From an uncultured Collinsella sp. (GTDB lineage Bacteria; Actinomycetota; Coriobacteriia; Coriobacteriales; Coriobacteriaceae): DNA of 26,094 bases. Location of the stretch: contig CABSNF010000023.1 of NCBI GenBank assembly GCA_902478995.1, forward strand, positions 1 through 26,094. Direction: 5' to 3'. Positions 15,313 through 21,969 of this stretch are shown one piece after another. The position numbers were made by a program, and so were the translations under genes. How positions within the stretch are numbered: position 1 is the stretch's first letter; each line of letters opens with the position of its first letter. Below the pieces are notes generated by a model that was given only the letters and a program-made list of their open reading frames with translations, was not told the DNA's origin and made no database searches.

Positions 15313-16314
15313 ATGGCAGATTGCAAACGATATAAGGTGGCGGCGATCGATCTGGGAACGGTGTCGTCGCGACTGGTGTTGGCCCAGGTCGAGGGCGGGG
15401 CAATCGTGGAATCGTCCAAGCATACCGAGATTACCGATCTGGGTGAGGGCGTGGACGCGACGGGTCGCTTTTGTGAGGCGGCCGTCGAGCGCGTGCTCGC
15501 TGCGTGCCGGATGTTTGTGGACGAGGCTCGTGCCTTTGGAGCCGCGTGCATCTGCACCACATGCACGAGTGCCGCGCGCGATGCATCCAATGCCGCACTG
15601 CTGCTGGACGGCCTGCGCGATCTGGGGCTTGAGCCACAGGTGATTCCGGGCGAGGTCGAGGCACGCCTGACGTTTTTTGGCGTGGCGCACGACTTTGCCG
15701 GCGAGCGCATCATTGTTGCCGATTCGGGTGGCGGATCCACGGAGCTCGCGACGGGCGTCTATGCGCCGGAGCGCGGCGTCTTTGCACTGGAGGGAACGCG
15801 CTCGCTGGACATCGGTTGTCGCCGCGTGACCGAGCGGTTTTTCTCGGCGCTGCCGCCTGCGGACGGCGAGCTTGCTGCCGCTGCCAACTGGGCGGGCGAG
15901 CAGTTTGCCGCCTATTTTGAGGGCCTGCCCAGCGACTTTGAGCGTGCAGAGCGTCTGGTCGCGGTGGGTGGCACCGTTACCACGCTCGTGGCGCTGGTCC
16001 ACGAGCTGGAGCCGTATGATTCGAGCTTTGTGCACCTACGCGAGCTATCGCTGGAGCAGGTCTCGGCCGCTATCGAGCGCATGTCTGTGCTGGACGCGGA
16101 AGGCATCGCCGCGCTACCGGGTGTACAGCTCAAACGCGCGGGCGTGATCTTGGCTGGCGCCGTGGTGGTCCGCGAACTCATGCGTGCCGGCGGCTACAAG
16201 ACACTCACCGTAAGCGAGAACAGCCTACTCGCCGGCATGGCCGCCACCATCAACGAGACCCTCGACGGCGCCATCCCCACCATCGGCTGGACCCCGAGCC
16301 TCAGCGCCCTCTAA
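15313..16314 (+). CDS. Ppx/GppA family phosphatase
   Basis: 333 residues; GGAGGGGAG at 15298-15306 serves the ATG, 20 bases after the divIC-like stop. It is an ASKHA-fold exopolyphosphatase or guanosine pentaphosphate phosphohydrolase. The phosphate-1 motif AAIDLGTVSSRLVLA (residues 10-24), the VADSGGGSTELATG motif and VAVGGTVTTLVAL are visible. The length matches the short two-domain form, typical of actinobacterial Ppx1/Ppx2, and not the longer E. coli Ppx. Known roles are breakdown of polyphosphate or pppGpp; which one applies cannot be read from the sequence. It is probably cotranscribed with the divIC-like gene. Confidence 0.9.
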   Translation: MADCKRYKVAAIDLGTVSSRLVLAQVEGGAIVESSKHTEITDLGEGVDATGRFCEAAVERVLAACRMFVDEARAFGAACICTTCTSAARDASNAALLLDGLRDLGLEPQVIPGEVEARLTFFGVAHDFAGERIIVADSGGGSTELATGVYAPERGVFALEGTRSLDIGCRRVTERFFSALPPADGELAAAANWAGEQFAAYFEGLPSDFERAERLVAVGGTVTTLVALVHELEPYDSSFVHLRELSLEQVSAAIERMSVLDAEGIAALPGVQLKRAGVILAGAVVVRELMRAGGYKTLTVSENSLLAGMAATINETLDGAIPTIGWTPSLSAL

Positions 16315-16317
16315 ATA

Positions 16318-16384
16318 AGTTGCGGTGAAATACGGACTAAAATCGCCCTTTCGGGCACCAAACAGTCCCTATTCCACCGCAACT
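16318..16384. repeat. Palindromic repeat, AGTTGCGGTG family, copy 2
   Basis: Arms 16318-16338 and 16364-16384 are complementary at 19 of 21 positions. The ends match copy 1 (9562-9630). A small inner hairpin, GCCC-TTTC-GGGC, sits in the loop. It lies a few bases after the ppx stop, between convergent genes, as copy 1 does. Confidence 0.85.
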
Positions 16385-16389
16385 CAACA

Positions 16390-16452
16390 GCCGGCACCTG
16401 GGGACGTTCCTTTTCTGCCGGCACCTGGGGACAGTCCCTGCGGGGCGTCCCC
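16390..16452. repeat. Two 16-bp direct repeats, period 27, plus hairpin
   Basis: GCCGGCACCTGGGGAC occurs at 16390-16405 and 16417-16432. The second copy's GGGGAC can pair with GTCCCC at 16447-16452. The block directly follows the AGTTGCGGTG palindrome and ends eight bases before the stop of the ATPase gene. Confidence 0.7.
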
Positions 16453-16459
16453 ACGGCGC

Positions 16460-17761
16460 CTATGCCAGCTTGTCGATTTGCCCAATCTCCCAAAGCGGAA
16501 TATTGACGAGCATGCCTTCGTCTCTATATGCCGCCAGGGAGCTCCTCACGCAACGCTCGAGCTTGAATTTTTCGCAGGCTATTTTCAGGCTCTTCGCTTT
16601 AAGGTTCTCTGCCGCCTTGACCTCAAGCGGAAGCACGGTTCCCGCATGGTCGATGGCAAAGTCGGTTTCGGCATTGCCGGAGGTAGAGGACCAATACGCG
16701 GGAGTTTTGTCCTGGAGCAAAAGCTCCTGCGCGACGTATTGTTCGGTCAGCGAACCTTTGAACTCGGTAAAAACAGCGGATCCGTTAAGAACGATGGCCG
16801 GAGAGAGACCGGAGAGCGCTCCGAGGATGCCGGTGTCGATGCAGAACAGTTTGAAGCCCGAGAGGTCTTCGTAGCTCGAGAGCGGCGCCTTTAGAGCGGA
16901 AACACGTGGCACCTTATGAACGATTCCGTAGTCCGTGAGCCACTGGAGGCTTTCCTCGAAATCGCGTGCGCGCGCTCCGGGACGAAGGGTGCCATAGACA
17001 AACTTCTTGTTCTCCTTTGCAAGCTGGCCGGGAAGGGATTTCCAAACCAACCTCATGCGCTCGACGATGCGGGCGGGTGCATGTTTGCCAAAATCGGATT
17101 CGTAAGCCTCGATGATTTGCTGTTGAAGCCTTCGGGCTTCGATGAAGTCGCGTGTCTCGGCGAAAGTGGAGACAACTTCGGGCATACCGCCGACAACAAG
17201 GTATTCCTTGAGCAAGTGCTCGAGTTTTTCGGTAACGTTTGCTAGAAGGTTCATGTCTGCGGCAAGGATGGCGTCGGCGAGCGGGTTGCCGTCGACGGCA
17301 CGAACGAACTCGGCAAACCCCATGGGACGCATGGTGAGCTGGTCGATTTTGCCGACGGGAAATGACTCGTTTTCGCGTCGGAGCGCGAGGCCCATATGGG
17401 AACCGGCTGCTACGATGTGGTATTCGGGTGCAAGCTCGTTGAAGTACTTGAGCGAGGTGATCCCGCGTGGTGCCTCTTGGATCTCGTCGAAGATGATGAG
17501 CGTGTCTTCCGGCGTTACGGTTTGGCCACGTAGGAGTTCTATCTGGGAGATGATGCGCTTGGGGTCGAGGTTCCCATCGAACAGCGAGCGTGTGCTCGGC
17601 TCGAGCATAAAGTCAAAACGAATGACGTTTCGATACTGCTGGCTTGCGAATTCGTTAAGAAGCCAAGTCTTTCCTGTCTGGCGGGCTCCCTTAAGCAAGA
17701 GAGGTTTGCGATTCGCCCTTGATTTCCAAGCGATAAGTTCACTCATAAGCTGTCGCTGCAT
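16460..17761 (-). CDS. AAA-ATPase with C-terminal DUF4143 domain
   Basis: 433 residues. I chose the ATG at 17761, which has GGGAGG five bases upstream on the - strand; an ATG four codons earlier is less well placed. Walker A is LLLKGARQTGKTWLL (21-35) and Walker B TLIIFDEIQEA (87-97). The family motif SFPVGKIDQLTMRPMGFAEF (133-152) follows. The C-terminal DUF4143 region has the PD-(D/E)xK-like pattern ETDFAID...LPLEVKAAENLKAKSL (Glu365, Asp367, Glu380, Lys382). These proteins are common in gut bacteria, often transferred and of unknown role. Palindromic repeats flank both ends, and it separates ppx from the tRNA, which suggests insertion into this site. Confidence 0.88.
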   Translation of the reverse strand: MQRQLMSELIAWKSRANRKPLLLKGARQTGKTWLLNEFASQQYRNVIRFDFMLEPSTRSLFDGNLDPKRIISQIELLRGQTVTPEDTLIIFDEIQEAPRGITSLKYFNELAPEYHIVAAGSHMGLALRRENESFPVGKIDQLTMRPMGFAEFVRAVDGNPLADAILAADMNLLANVTEKLEHLLKEYLVVGGMPEVVSTFAETRDFIEARRLQQQIIEAYESDFGKHAPARIVERMRLVWKSLPGQLAKENKKFVYGTLRPGARARDFEESLQWLTDYGIVHKVPRVSALKAPLSSYEDLSGFKLFCIDTGILGALSGLSPAIVLNGSAVFTEFKGSLTEQYVAQELLLQDKTPAYWSSTSGNAETDFAIDHAGTVLPLEVKAAENLKAKSLKIACEKFKLERCVRSSLAAYRDEGMLVNIPLWEIGQIDKLA

Positions 17762-17804
17762 ATTGCCTCCCAATCCTCTCGGCTAGTATAAGGCCATTTG
17801 GGAG

Positions 17805-17897
17805 TTTCCATCGGAAAATGTGGGAGACAACCACGTTTTTCCATCGGAAAATGTGGGAGACAACCACGTTTTTCCATCGGAAAATGTGGGAACACCA
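17805..17897. repeat. 33-bp tandem repeat, nearly three copies
   Basis: Copies start at 17805, 17838 and 17871. Each opens with TTTCCATCGGAAA, itself palindromic around ATC, then ATGTGGGAGACAACCACG. The first two copies are identical; the third breaks down after GTGGGA. The array lies upstream of the ATPase gene start. Confidence 0.9.
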
Positions 17898-17900
17898 ACC

Positions 17901-17971
17901 TAAGTCGCGGTGGAATAGTTCCTATATGGGCTGGTAAACTGCCAAAACAGGAACTATTCCACCGCAACTTA
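17901..17971. repeat. Palindromic repeat, AGTTGCGGTG family, copy 3
   Basis: Arms 17901-17923 and 17949-17971 are complementary at 22 of 23 positions. The terminal sequence TAAGTYGCGGTGGAATAG matches copies 1 and 2, while the inner arm reads TTCCT in place of GGACT. With copy 2 it brackets the ATPase gene. Confidence 0.88.
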
Positions 17972-17975
17972 GAGC

Positions 17976-18056
17976 CCCGCCGGCGTGTAAAAGAAACGAG
18001 CCCGCATCCCTTGGGGACACGGGCTCGAAAGCTCCATATGGTAGGGGCGGTGGGAC
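17976..18056. repeat. 81-bp direct repeat, left copy
   Basis: It is near-identical to 18172-18252 over the same length. It carries a copy of the terminator and the last 19 or so bases of tRNA-Leu including CCA (read on the - strand), but no remaining tRNA body. It is therefore a duplicated tRNA tail. Confidence 0.8.
17989..18027 (-). terminator. Terminator, duplicated copy
   Basis: CGAGCCCG (17997-18004) pairs with CGGGCTCG (18020-18027). Read on the - strand, the stem is followed by TTTCTTTT (complement of 17989-17996). It is the second copy of the tRNA-Leu terminator. Confidence 0.7.
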
Positions 18057-18171
18057 GTCCGCGCATTTGCTGCGCAAATGCGCACCGGCTTCGGTCGCCT
18101 GCCGGCGCCCTCGCCGGCTCGCTGCGGGCGCTGCGCGTCCGCTTGACGCTCGCTCCCTCGCGGGTTCGAGT

Positions 18172-18252
18172 CCCGCCGGCGTCCAAAAGAAACGAGCCCG
18201 CATCCCTGGGGAACACGGGCTCGTAAACAATACGTGGTAGGGGCGGTGGGAC
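18172..18252. repeat. 81-bp direct repeat, right copy overlapping tRNA-Leu
   Basis: The right partner of 17976-18056. It covers the terminator and the 3' end of the intact tRNA-Leu. The differences are small substitutions in the spacer between tRNA and terminator and at the terminator loop. Confidence 0.8.
18185..18224 (-). terminator. Rho-independent terminator of tRNA-Leu
   Basis: ACGAGCCCG (18192-18200) pairs with CGGGCTCGT (18216-18224). On the - strand the stem is followed by TTTCTTTT (complement of 18185-18191 and the base before). It lies just downstream of the tRNA. Confidence 0.8.
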
Positions 18253-18319
18253 TCGAACCCACAATCCTTGCGGCGAGAGATTTTAAGTCTCCTGCGTATG
18301 CCAATTCCGCCACGCCCCC
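18235..18319 (-). tRNA. tRNA-Leu (anticodon TAA)
   Basis: Read on the - strand, the acceptor GGGGGCG pairs with CGCCCCT. The D-arm holds GCGGAATTGGCATACGC, and the anticodon loop CTTAAAA gives TAA. A long class II variable arm (CGCCGCAAGGA region) and the T-arm GTGGG-TTCGAGT-CCCAC follow. The discriminator base is A and CCA is encoded (18235-18237). The long variable arm and TAA anticodon identify leucine. Confidence 0.95.
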
Positions 18320-18350
18320 GTGAGACTAGAAGTCTAGCACAAGCCGTCCG

Positions 18351-18974
18351 TTACGCGTTGACGGCCATCGAGTGTTGGCCCGACTTCTCCAGGAACTCCT
18401 GGAACTTGGCTTCGTCGCCCTTGTTCTGGTACTGCAGGGCCAGCAGGTACTCCAAGCGGCAGCGCTTGACCGGGTCGTCGCCGACATCCTCGAGCATGCG
18501 CTCCAGCTCGGGAATGTCGTTGTGGCGCTTGAGGATCATCGTGTCGTACATCAGCTGACACTCGTGTGCAACCGCCTCGGCCTGACCGCCCTCAAAGCCC
18601 TTGATCTCGTGCAACAGCTCTTTGGACTTTTTGCGGTCCTCCTGGCCAACGTAGTAGTTAAAAGCCTTGATCACCAGGTCGACGCGCTGCATTTTGGGCA
18701 GATTGAGCCCCAGCAGCAGGTCGAACATCTCGCTGGCGTGCTCGTGGTCCTCGCGCAGCAGATAGGAGTTCAGACGCAGGTAGTCGCGGTTGTAGCGCGG
18801 GTACAGCATGCTGGTGAGTTTGCCGTCGAGCAAACGATCGAACTCATCCCACTGCTTGGCGGCCATCAATTGCTGCAGGCGTTTAAACGTGGTGCGTTTT
18901 TTGACGCTAAAGAACACCGACACGGCGATGCAGATGATAACGACGGCGGTCCAGAGGGTGCGGGAATCGGGCAT
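18351..18974 (-). CDS. Membrane-anchored helical (TPR-like) protein of unknown function
   Basis: 207 residues; AAGGA precedes the ATG at 18974 on the - strand. One N-terminal membrane helix (about 8-23, WTAVVIICIAVSVFF) is followed by a basic stretch (KKRTTFKRL) and an all-helical soluble region. Repeated helical pairs such as QWDEFDRLLDGKL, EHASEMFDLLLGL and RLEYLLALQYQNKGDEAKFQEFLEKSG look like TPR-type repeats, so it may be a cytoplasmic scaffold tethered to the membrane. I do not recognise a named family. It lies 31 bp downstream of the tRNA on the same strand and is divergent from the PTS gene. Confidence 0.75.
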   Translation of the reverse strand: MPDSRTLWTAVVIICIAVSVFFSVKKRTTFKRLQQLMAAKQWDEFDRLLDGKLTSMLYPRYNRDYLRLNSYLLREDHEHASEMFDLLLGLNLPKMQRVDLVIKAFNYYVGQEDRKKSKELLHEIKGFEGGQAEAVAHECQLMYDTMILKRHNDIPELERMLEDVGDDPVKRCRLEYLLALQYQNKGDEAKFQEFLEKSGQHSMAVNA

Positions 18975-19137
18975 ATTAGGGTCCTTAGTCGCTCATAAAG
19001 CGAGCGGTATGACAACACGTACTAGATGTATTATACGCAGCGCGCAAGCAAACTGGCATAAAAGCTCATCGAGGCCGAGTGCCATCGCTCGCTGCGGTAC
19101 ACTTACCTAAAGTAAACCATGAAGGGAGACATTACCT

Positions 19138-19425
19138 ATGAAGAAGATCGTTTTGGCTTGCGGTGCTGGCGCTGCTACTTCCACGCTCGTTGCCCAGAAG
19201 GTCGCTACTCTGCTCGACGCCAACGGTTATGCCGACAAGTACGAGATCGTGCAGTGCGCCATCTCCGAGGCCAAGGATTACTGCGACGAGGGCGCTGACC
19301 TGCTGATCGCCACCACCGTTGCCCCCGAGGGCCTCACCTGCCCGTACGTGAGTGGCGTGCCCTTCATGACCGGCATGAACCGCGTTGCCGCCGAGAAGGC
19401 CGTTCTCGACGTCATGGCTCAGTAG
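19138..19425 (+). CDS. PTS sugar transporter EIIB subunit, galactitol (GatB) type
   Basis: 95 residues; AGGGAGA precedes the ATG. The phosphocysteine loop is at the N-terminus: Cys8 in VLACGAGAATST, the P-loop pattern of the GatB/SgcB EIIB family. The length fits a free EIIB. It would take phosphate from EIIA and pass it to the incoming sugar at EIIC. No EIIA or EIIC is nearby, so it is an orphan subunit, and the sugar cannot be assigned. The next gene begins 11 bp later and encodes a VOC-fold protein. Confidence 0.85.
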   Translation: MKKIVLACGAGAATSTLVAQKVATLLDANGYADKYEIVQCAISEAKDYCDEGADLLIATTVAPEGLTCPYVSGVPFMTGMNRVAAEKAVLDVMAQ

Positions 19426-19436
19426 GCGCTGACTGC

Positions 19437-19811
19437 ATGAGTGAGCAGAACGCCAACCCGGTAGAGCTCTTTGGTATGCGCGTTGCCCATGTGGGCATTA
19501 ACGCCACCGACCCGGCAGACGCCCTGGAGATCGCGGAGCTGTTCTCGACGATGATGGGCCTGCCCGTCATCGAGACCCCGGTTTCGTACTTCAACGATTC
19601 GCTGGTCGAGATCATGAAGCAGAACGGTCGTGGCACCAAGGGCCACATCGGCTTTGCCGTTAACGACATCGATGCAGCTGAGAAGTGGTTTGCCGAGCGC
19701 GGGCTCGAGGTCAACGAGGAGTCGCGCGTGCTGCTGCCCGACGGCGGCACCAAGCTCGTGTACTTTAAGCGCGAGTTCGCCGGTTTCGCCGTGCACCTGT
19801 GCCGCGAGTAG
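19437..19811 (+). CDS. VOC-superfamily (glyoxalase-fold) protein
   Basis: 124 residues; the start ATG has no strong ribosome binding site, suggesting coupling to the EIIB gene 11 bp upstream. The fold is visible as paired beta-alpha-beta units: RVAHVGINATDPADALEIAELFSTMMGLP and GHIGFAVNDIDAAEKWFAERGLEV. The ending KLVYFKREFAGFAVHL resembles the glyoxalase-like domain found with KDPG/KHG aldolases in Firmicutes. Likely metal ligands are His18 of AHVGI and the His/Glu positions of GHIGF and the C-terminal strand, but this is inference. With the EIIB it may belong to uptake and breakdown of a sugar acid. Confidence 0.75.
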   Translation: MSEQNANPVELFGMRVAHVGINATDPADALEIAELFSTMMGLPVIETPVSYFNDSLVEIMKQNGRGTKGHIGFAVNDIDAAEKWFAERGLEVNEESRVLLPDGGTKLVYFKREFAGFAVHLCRE

Positions 19812-19833
19812 TGCACAAGCTGCCATAGCTGGC

Positions 19834-19870
19834 AAAAAGGGATAGGGCCGTGTGGCCCTATCCCTTTATT
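19834..19870. terminator. Bidirectional Rho-independent terminator
   Basis: AAAGGGATAGGGCC (19836-19849) pairs exactly with GGCCCTATCCCTTT (19854-19867) around a GTGT loop. A-rich and T-rich flanks on both sides suit termination of the VOC gene (+) and the convergent histidine kinase gene (-). Confidence 0.9.
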
Positions 19871-19886
19871 TATGCCGAGGGGCTTC

Positions 19887-21182
19887 CTAGCGCGGCAGGC
19901 GAATCGTAAAGCGGCTGCCGACGCCCTCGACCGAGGTCACGCCGATGACGCCGCCGTGGCTATCGACGATCCACTTGGCGATGGCAAGCCCCAGGCCCGA
20001 GCCCTGCGCGCCGGCATCGCGTGCGTTGTCGGCGCGATAGAACCGTTCAAACGCGTGAGCTGCGGATTCCTGGTTCATGCCGATGCCCTCGTCCTCAACA
20101 CTTATGTCGATCGTGCCCGAGCCCGCATCGGGCGTTATGCCAAATGTGACGGTCGTTCCCGCATCCGAGTACTTGGTGGCGTTTTGCACGATCACGCGCA
20201 GAGCTTGCTTCACGAGCGCGACATCGACGGACGCGTCGCAGCGCGGGTCGCTGGCAAATGCGGCGTCAAAAGCCAGCCGATACGTGTGCCCGGTATCGAT
20301 CATCTGCGATTCTTCGCATACCTCTCCGACGAGCGCTGCCAGATTGGTATCCACACGATGCAGCGCGGTGCGGCCGGCATCGCCGCGTGCCAAAAACAGC
20401 AGTTGTTCCACGAGCTCCTGCATGTGCTCGCTTTCGGCCTTGAGCGAGGCGATGGACTCCGCCAGCACGGCTGGGTCGTCCTTGCCCCAGCGGTCGAGCA
20501 TGTTTACGTAGCCCTGAATCACCGCGATGGGTGTGCGCAGTTCGTGACTCGCGTCGTTGACAAAGCGCATCTGCTGCAGCTTGGCCTCTTGCATCTGACG
20601 CAGCAGACGGTTGAGTGCGACCTCGATGCTCGCCAAGTCGGCGTCGCCAGTTGTGACGCTCGGCGAGTCGACGCTTGCGCGCTCGATAGCCTGCTCCAGC
20701 GTTTCCATCTTGCCGCCGGAGAGCTGCATGCGGCCGAGTTCGTCTACGCGTAGGGCCAGGTCGTTGAGCGGTGCCATGGTGCGGCGTACGCGTCGGGCGC
20801 CGCCGAGCATGTTGAGTACGCTGATGATCTGCCAACCCATAACGACAAGGTAGAGGGGCCATAGCGCGAAGAGATCCTGCGCGAGGGGGAAGGTCTTGGT
20901 GATGCGCGCAAGCTCGACGGTGTAGGTGAGTGTTGCTAGGTCCCAGCCGCGCGCGGGCGTCAGCGACATGCCGTGAACGGTGGCGCCGGGGATCCATCCT
21001 GCGGCAAACGCGCTGTCGGGCAGCGTCTGGTTGTATCCATAGACGAGGATCGCCGTCGCAATCACCACCAGCAACAGATCGAGCCAGACGTAGCTCATCA
21101 GGCGGCGCCACATATAGCTCCAGTTGATGGCGCGGGCGATGGAGGTGACGCGCTTGGTTTCGGTGTTACGCGCGACAGACAT
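19887..21182 (-). CDS. Sensor histidine kinase
   Basis: 431 residues. I chose the ATG at 21182, which overlaps the end of the response-regulator gene; the frame is open further upstream but that part lies inside the regulator gene. Two membrane helices (about 31-50 and 108-126) enclose a short extracytoplasmic sensor segment of about 55 residues, followed by a HAMP-like linker. HisKA has the phospho-acceptor His213 (NDASHELRTPIA). The HATPase domain shows the N box Asn334 (IVQNATKYSD), G1 DEGIGM (364-369) and G2 GSGLGLAIA (394-402). It should phosphorylate the adjacent OmpR-type regulator. The signal is unknown. Confidence 0.93.
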   Translation of the reverse strand: MSVARNTETKRVTSIARAINWSYMWRRLMSYVWLDLLLVVIATAILVYGYNQTLPDSAFAAGWIPGATVHGMSLTPARGWDLATLTYTVELARITKTFPLAQDLFALWPLYLVVMGWQIISVLNMLGGARRVRRTMAPLNDLALRVDELGRMQLSGGKMETLEQAIERASVDSPSVTTGDADLASIEVALNRLLRQMQEAKLQQMRFVNDASHELRTPIAVIQGYVNMLDRWGKDDPAVLAESIASLKAESEHMQELVEQLLFLARGDAGRTALHRVDTNLAALVGEVCEESQMIDTGHTYRLAFDAAFASDPRCDASVDVALVKQALRVIVQNATKYSDAGTTVTFGITPDAGSGTIDISVEDEGIGMNQESAAHAFERFYRADNARDAGAQGSGLGLAIAKWIVDSHGGVIGVTSVEGVGSRFTIRLPR

Positions 21183-21951
21183 AGCCCACCCCGCGCACGG
21201 TTTGGATGATGCGGGCACCGCCAGCGTCCTCGATCTTGGCACGCAGGTGCGCGATGTGCACGTCGACGTTGTTGGTGTCGCCCACGTATTCGTAACCGAG
21301 CGCTTCATGCGCGATGCGCTCACGCGTGAGCACGGTGCCGGCATGCGCCATAAGCAGGGCGAGGACGTCGAACTCGCGGGCGGTCAGCACGATGGGTGAG
21401 CCGCCGACCATAACCTCGCGGCGGTCGGGATCGAGTGCGACCGAGTCAACGGTGAGCGTGGCGGGGGAGGGCGTGGCAGCGGCCTGGGCCGCGCCGCTGG
21501 CCGGGGGCATCGCAGCGGCGTTCCCGGCTGCGCCGCCCGCCATACCCGCCCCGCCGCCGGAACCACCAACGCCCGAAGCCGCCCGCACGGCCTCCGTGCG
21601 CTTCAACGCCACGCGGATCCGTGCGAACAGCTCCTCAATCGCAAACGGCTTGGTCAGGTAATCGTCGGCACCGGCATCGAGCCCGGCAACCTTGTCCATC
21701 ACGGCATCGCGCGCGGTGACCATGATCACCGGCACATCCTTGTGCTTGCGGACACGCCGCAGGACCTCCATGCCGTTGAGCTGCGGCAACAGCACATCGA
21801 GCAGAATCAAGTCGTAGTCGCGCTCCAGCGCCAGGTCCACGGCGGTGCGGCCGTCGGCGGCGTGCTCAACCTGGTAGCCCTCGTGCTCCAGCTCGAGTGT
21901 CACAAAGCGGGCGATTTTCTCCTCGTCCTCTACGATCAGGATTCGTGCCAT
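21166..21951 (-). CDS. OmpR/PhoB-family response regulator
   Basis: 261 residues. I chose the ATG at 21951 with GGGGGC just upstream; an ATG four codons earlier (21963) is possible. The receiver domain (1-118) has the acidic pocket VEDEE, phospho-acceptor Asp52 (ILLDVLLP), Thr79 (MVTA) and Lys101 (LTKPF). The winged-helix DNA-binding domain (166-261) has TAREFDVLALLMAHAG, DTNNVDVHIAHLRAKI and IIQTVRGVGYVC. Between them lies an unusually long Gly/Ala/Pro-rich linker (about 121-165). It is cotranscribed with the kinase (17-base overlap) and probably with the upstream DUF4342-like gene. Confidence 0.95.
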   Translation of the reverse strand: MARILIVEDEEKIARFVTLELEHEGYQVEHAADGRTAVDLALERDYDLILLDVLLPQLNGMEVLRRVRKHKDVPVIMVTARDAVMDKVAGLDAGADDYLTKPFAIEELFARIRVALKRTEAVRAASGVGGSGGGAGMAGGAAGNAAAMPPASGAAQAAATPSPATLTVDSVALDPDRREVMVGGSPIVLTAREFDVLALLMAHAGTVLTRERIAHEALGYEYVGDTNNVDVHIAHLRAKIEDAGGARIIQTVRGVGYVCRA

Positions 21952-21969
21952 ACGTGCCCCCATCTGCGA

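Larger units (their letters stand above)
17774..18234. other. Gene-free repeat patch between the ATPase gene and tRNA-Leu
   Basis: About 460 bases with no convincing gene; the open frames crossing it are made of repeats. In order it holds the 33-bp tandem repeat (17805-17889), palindrome copy 3 (17901-17971), the first 81-bp block (17976-18056), a 10-bp hairpin with a 3-base loop (18061-18083), GC-rich sequence, a T-arm-like GCGGGTTCGAGTCCCGC (18160-18176) and the second 81-bp block up to the tRNA. Confidence 0.7.

Noticed and set aside
17805..17897. CRISPR array
   Set aside because: The 33-bp units are contiguous with no spacers between them, and no cas gene is present.
18053..18184. A second tRNA gene ending in GCGGGTTCGAGTCCCGC
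   Set aside because: A T-arm-like sequence is present, but no matching acceptor, D-arm or anticodon arm can be assembled from the GC-rich sequence before it.
17798..18226. An open frame of 142 codons with an 11-residue repeat
   Set aside because: It is created by the 33-bp tandem repeat, crosses two palindromes and tRNA-tail terminators, and has no ribosome binding site or family resemblance.
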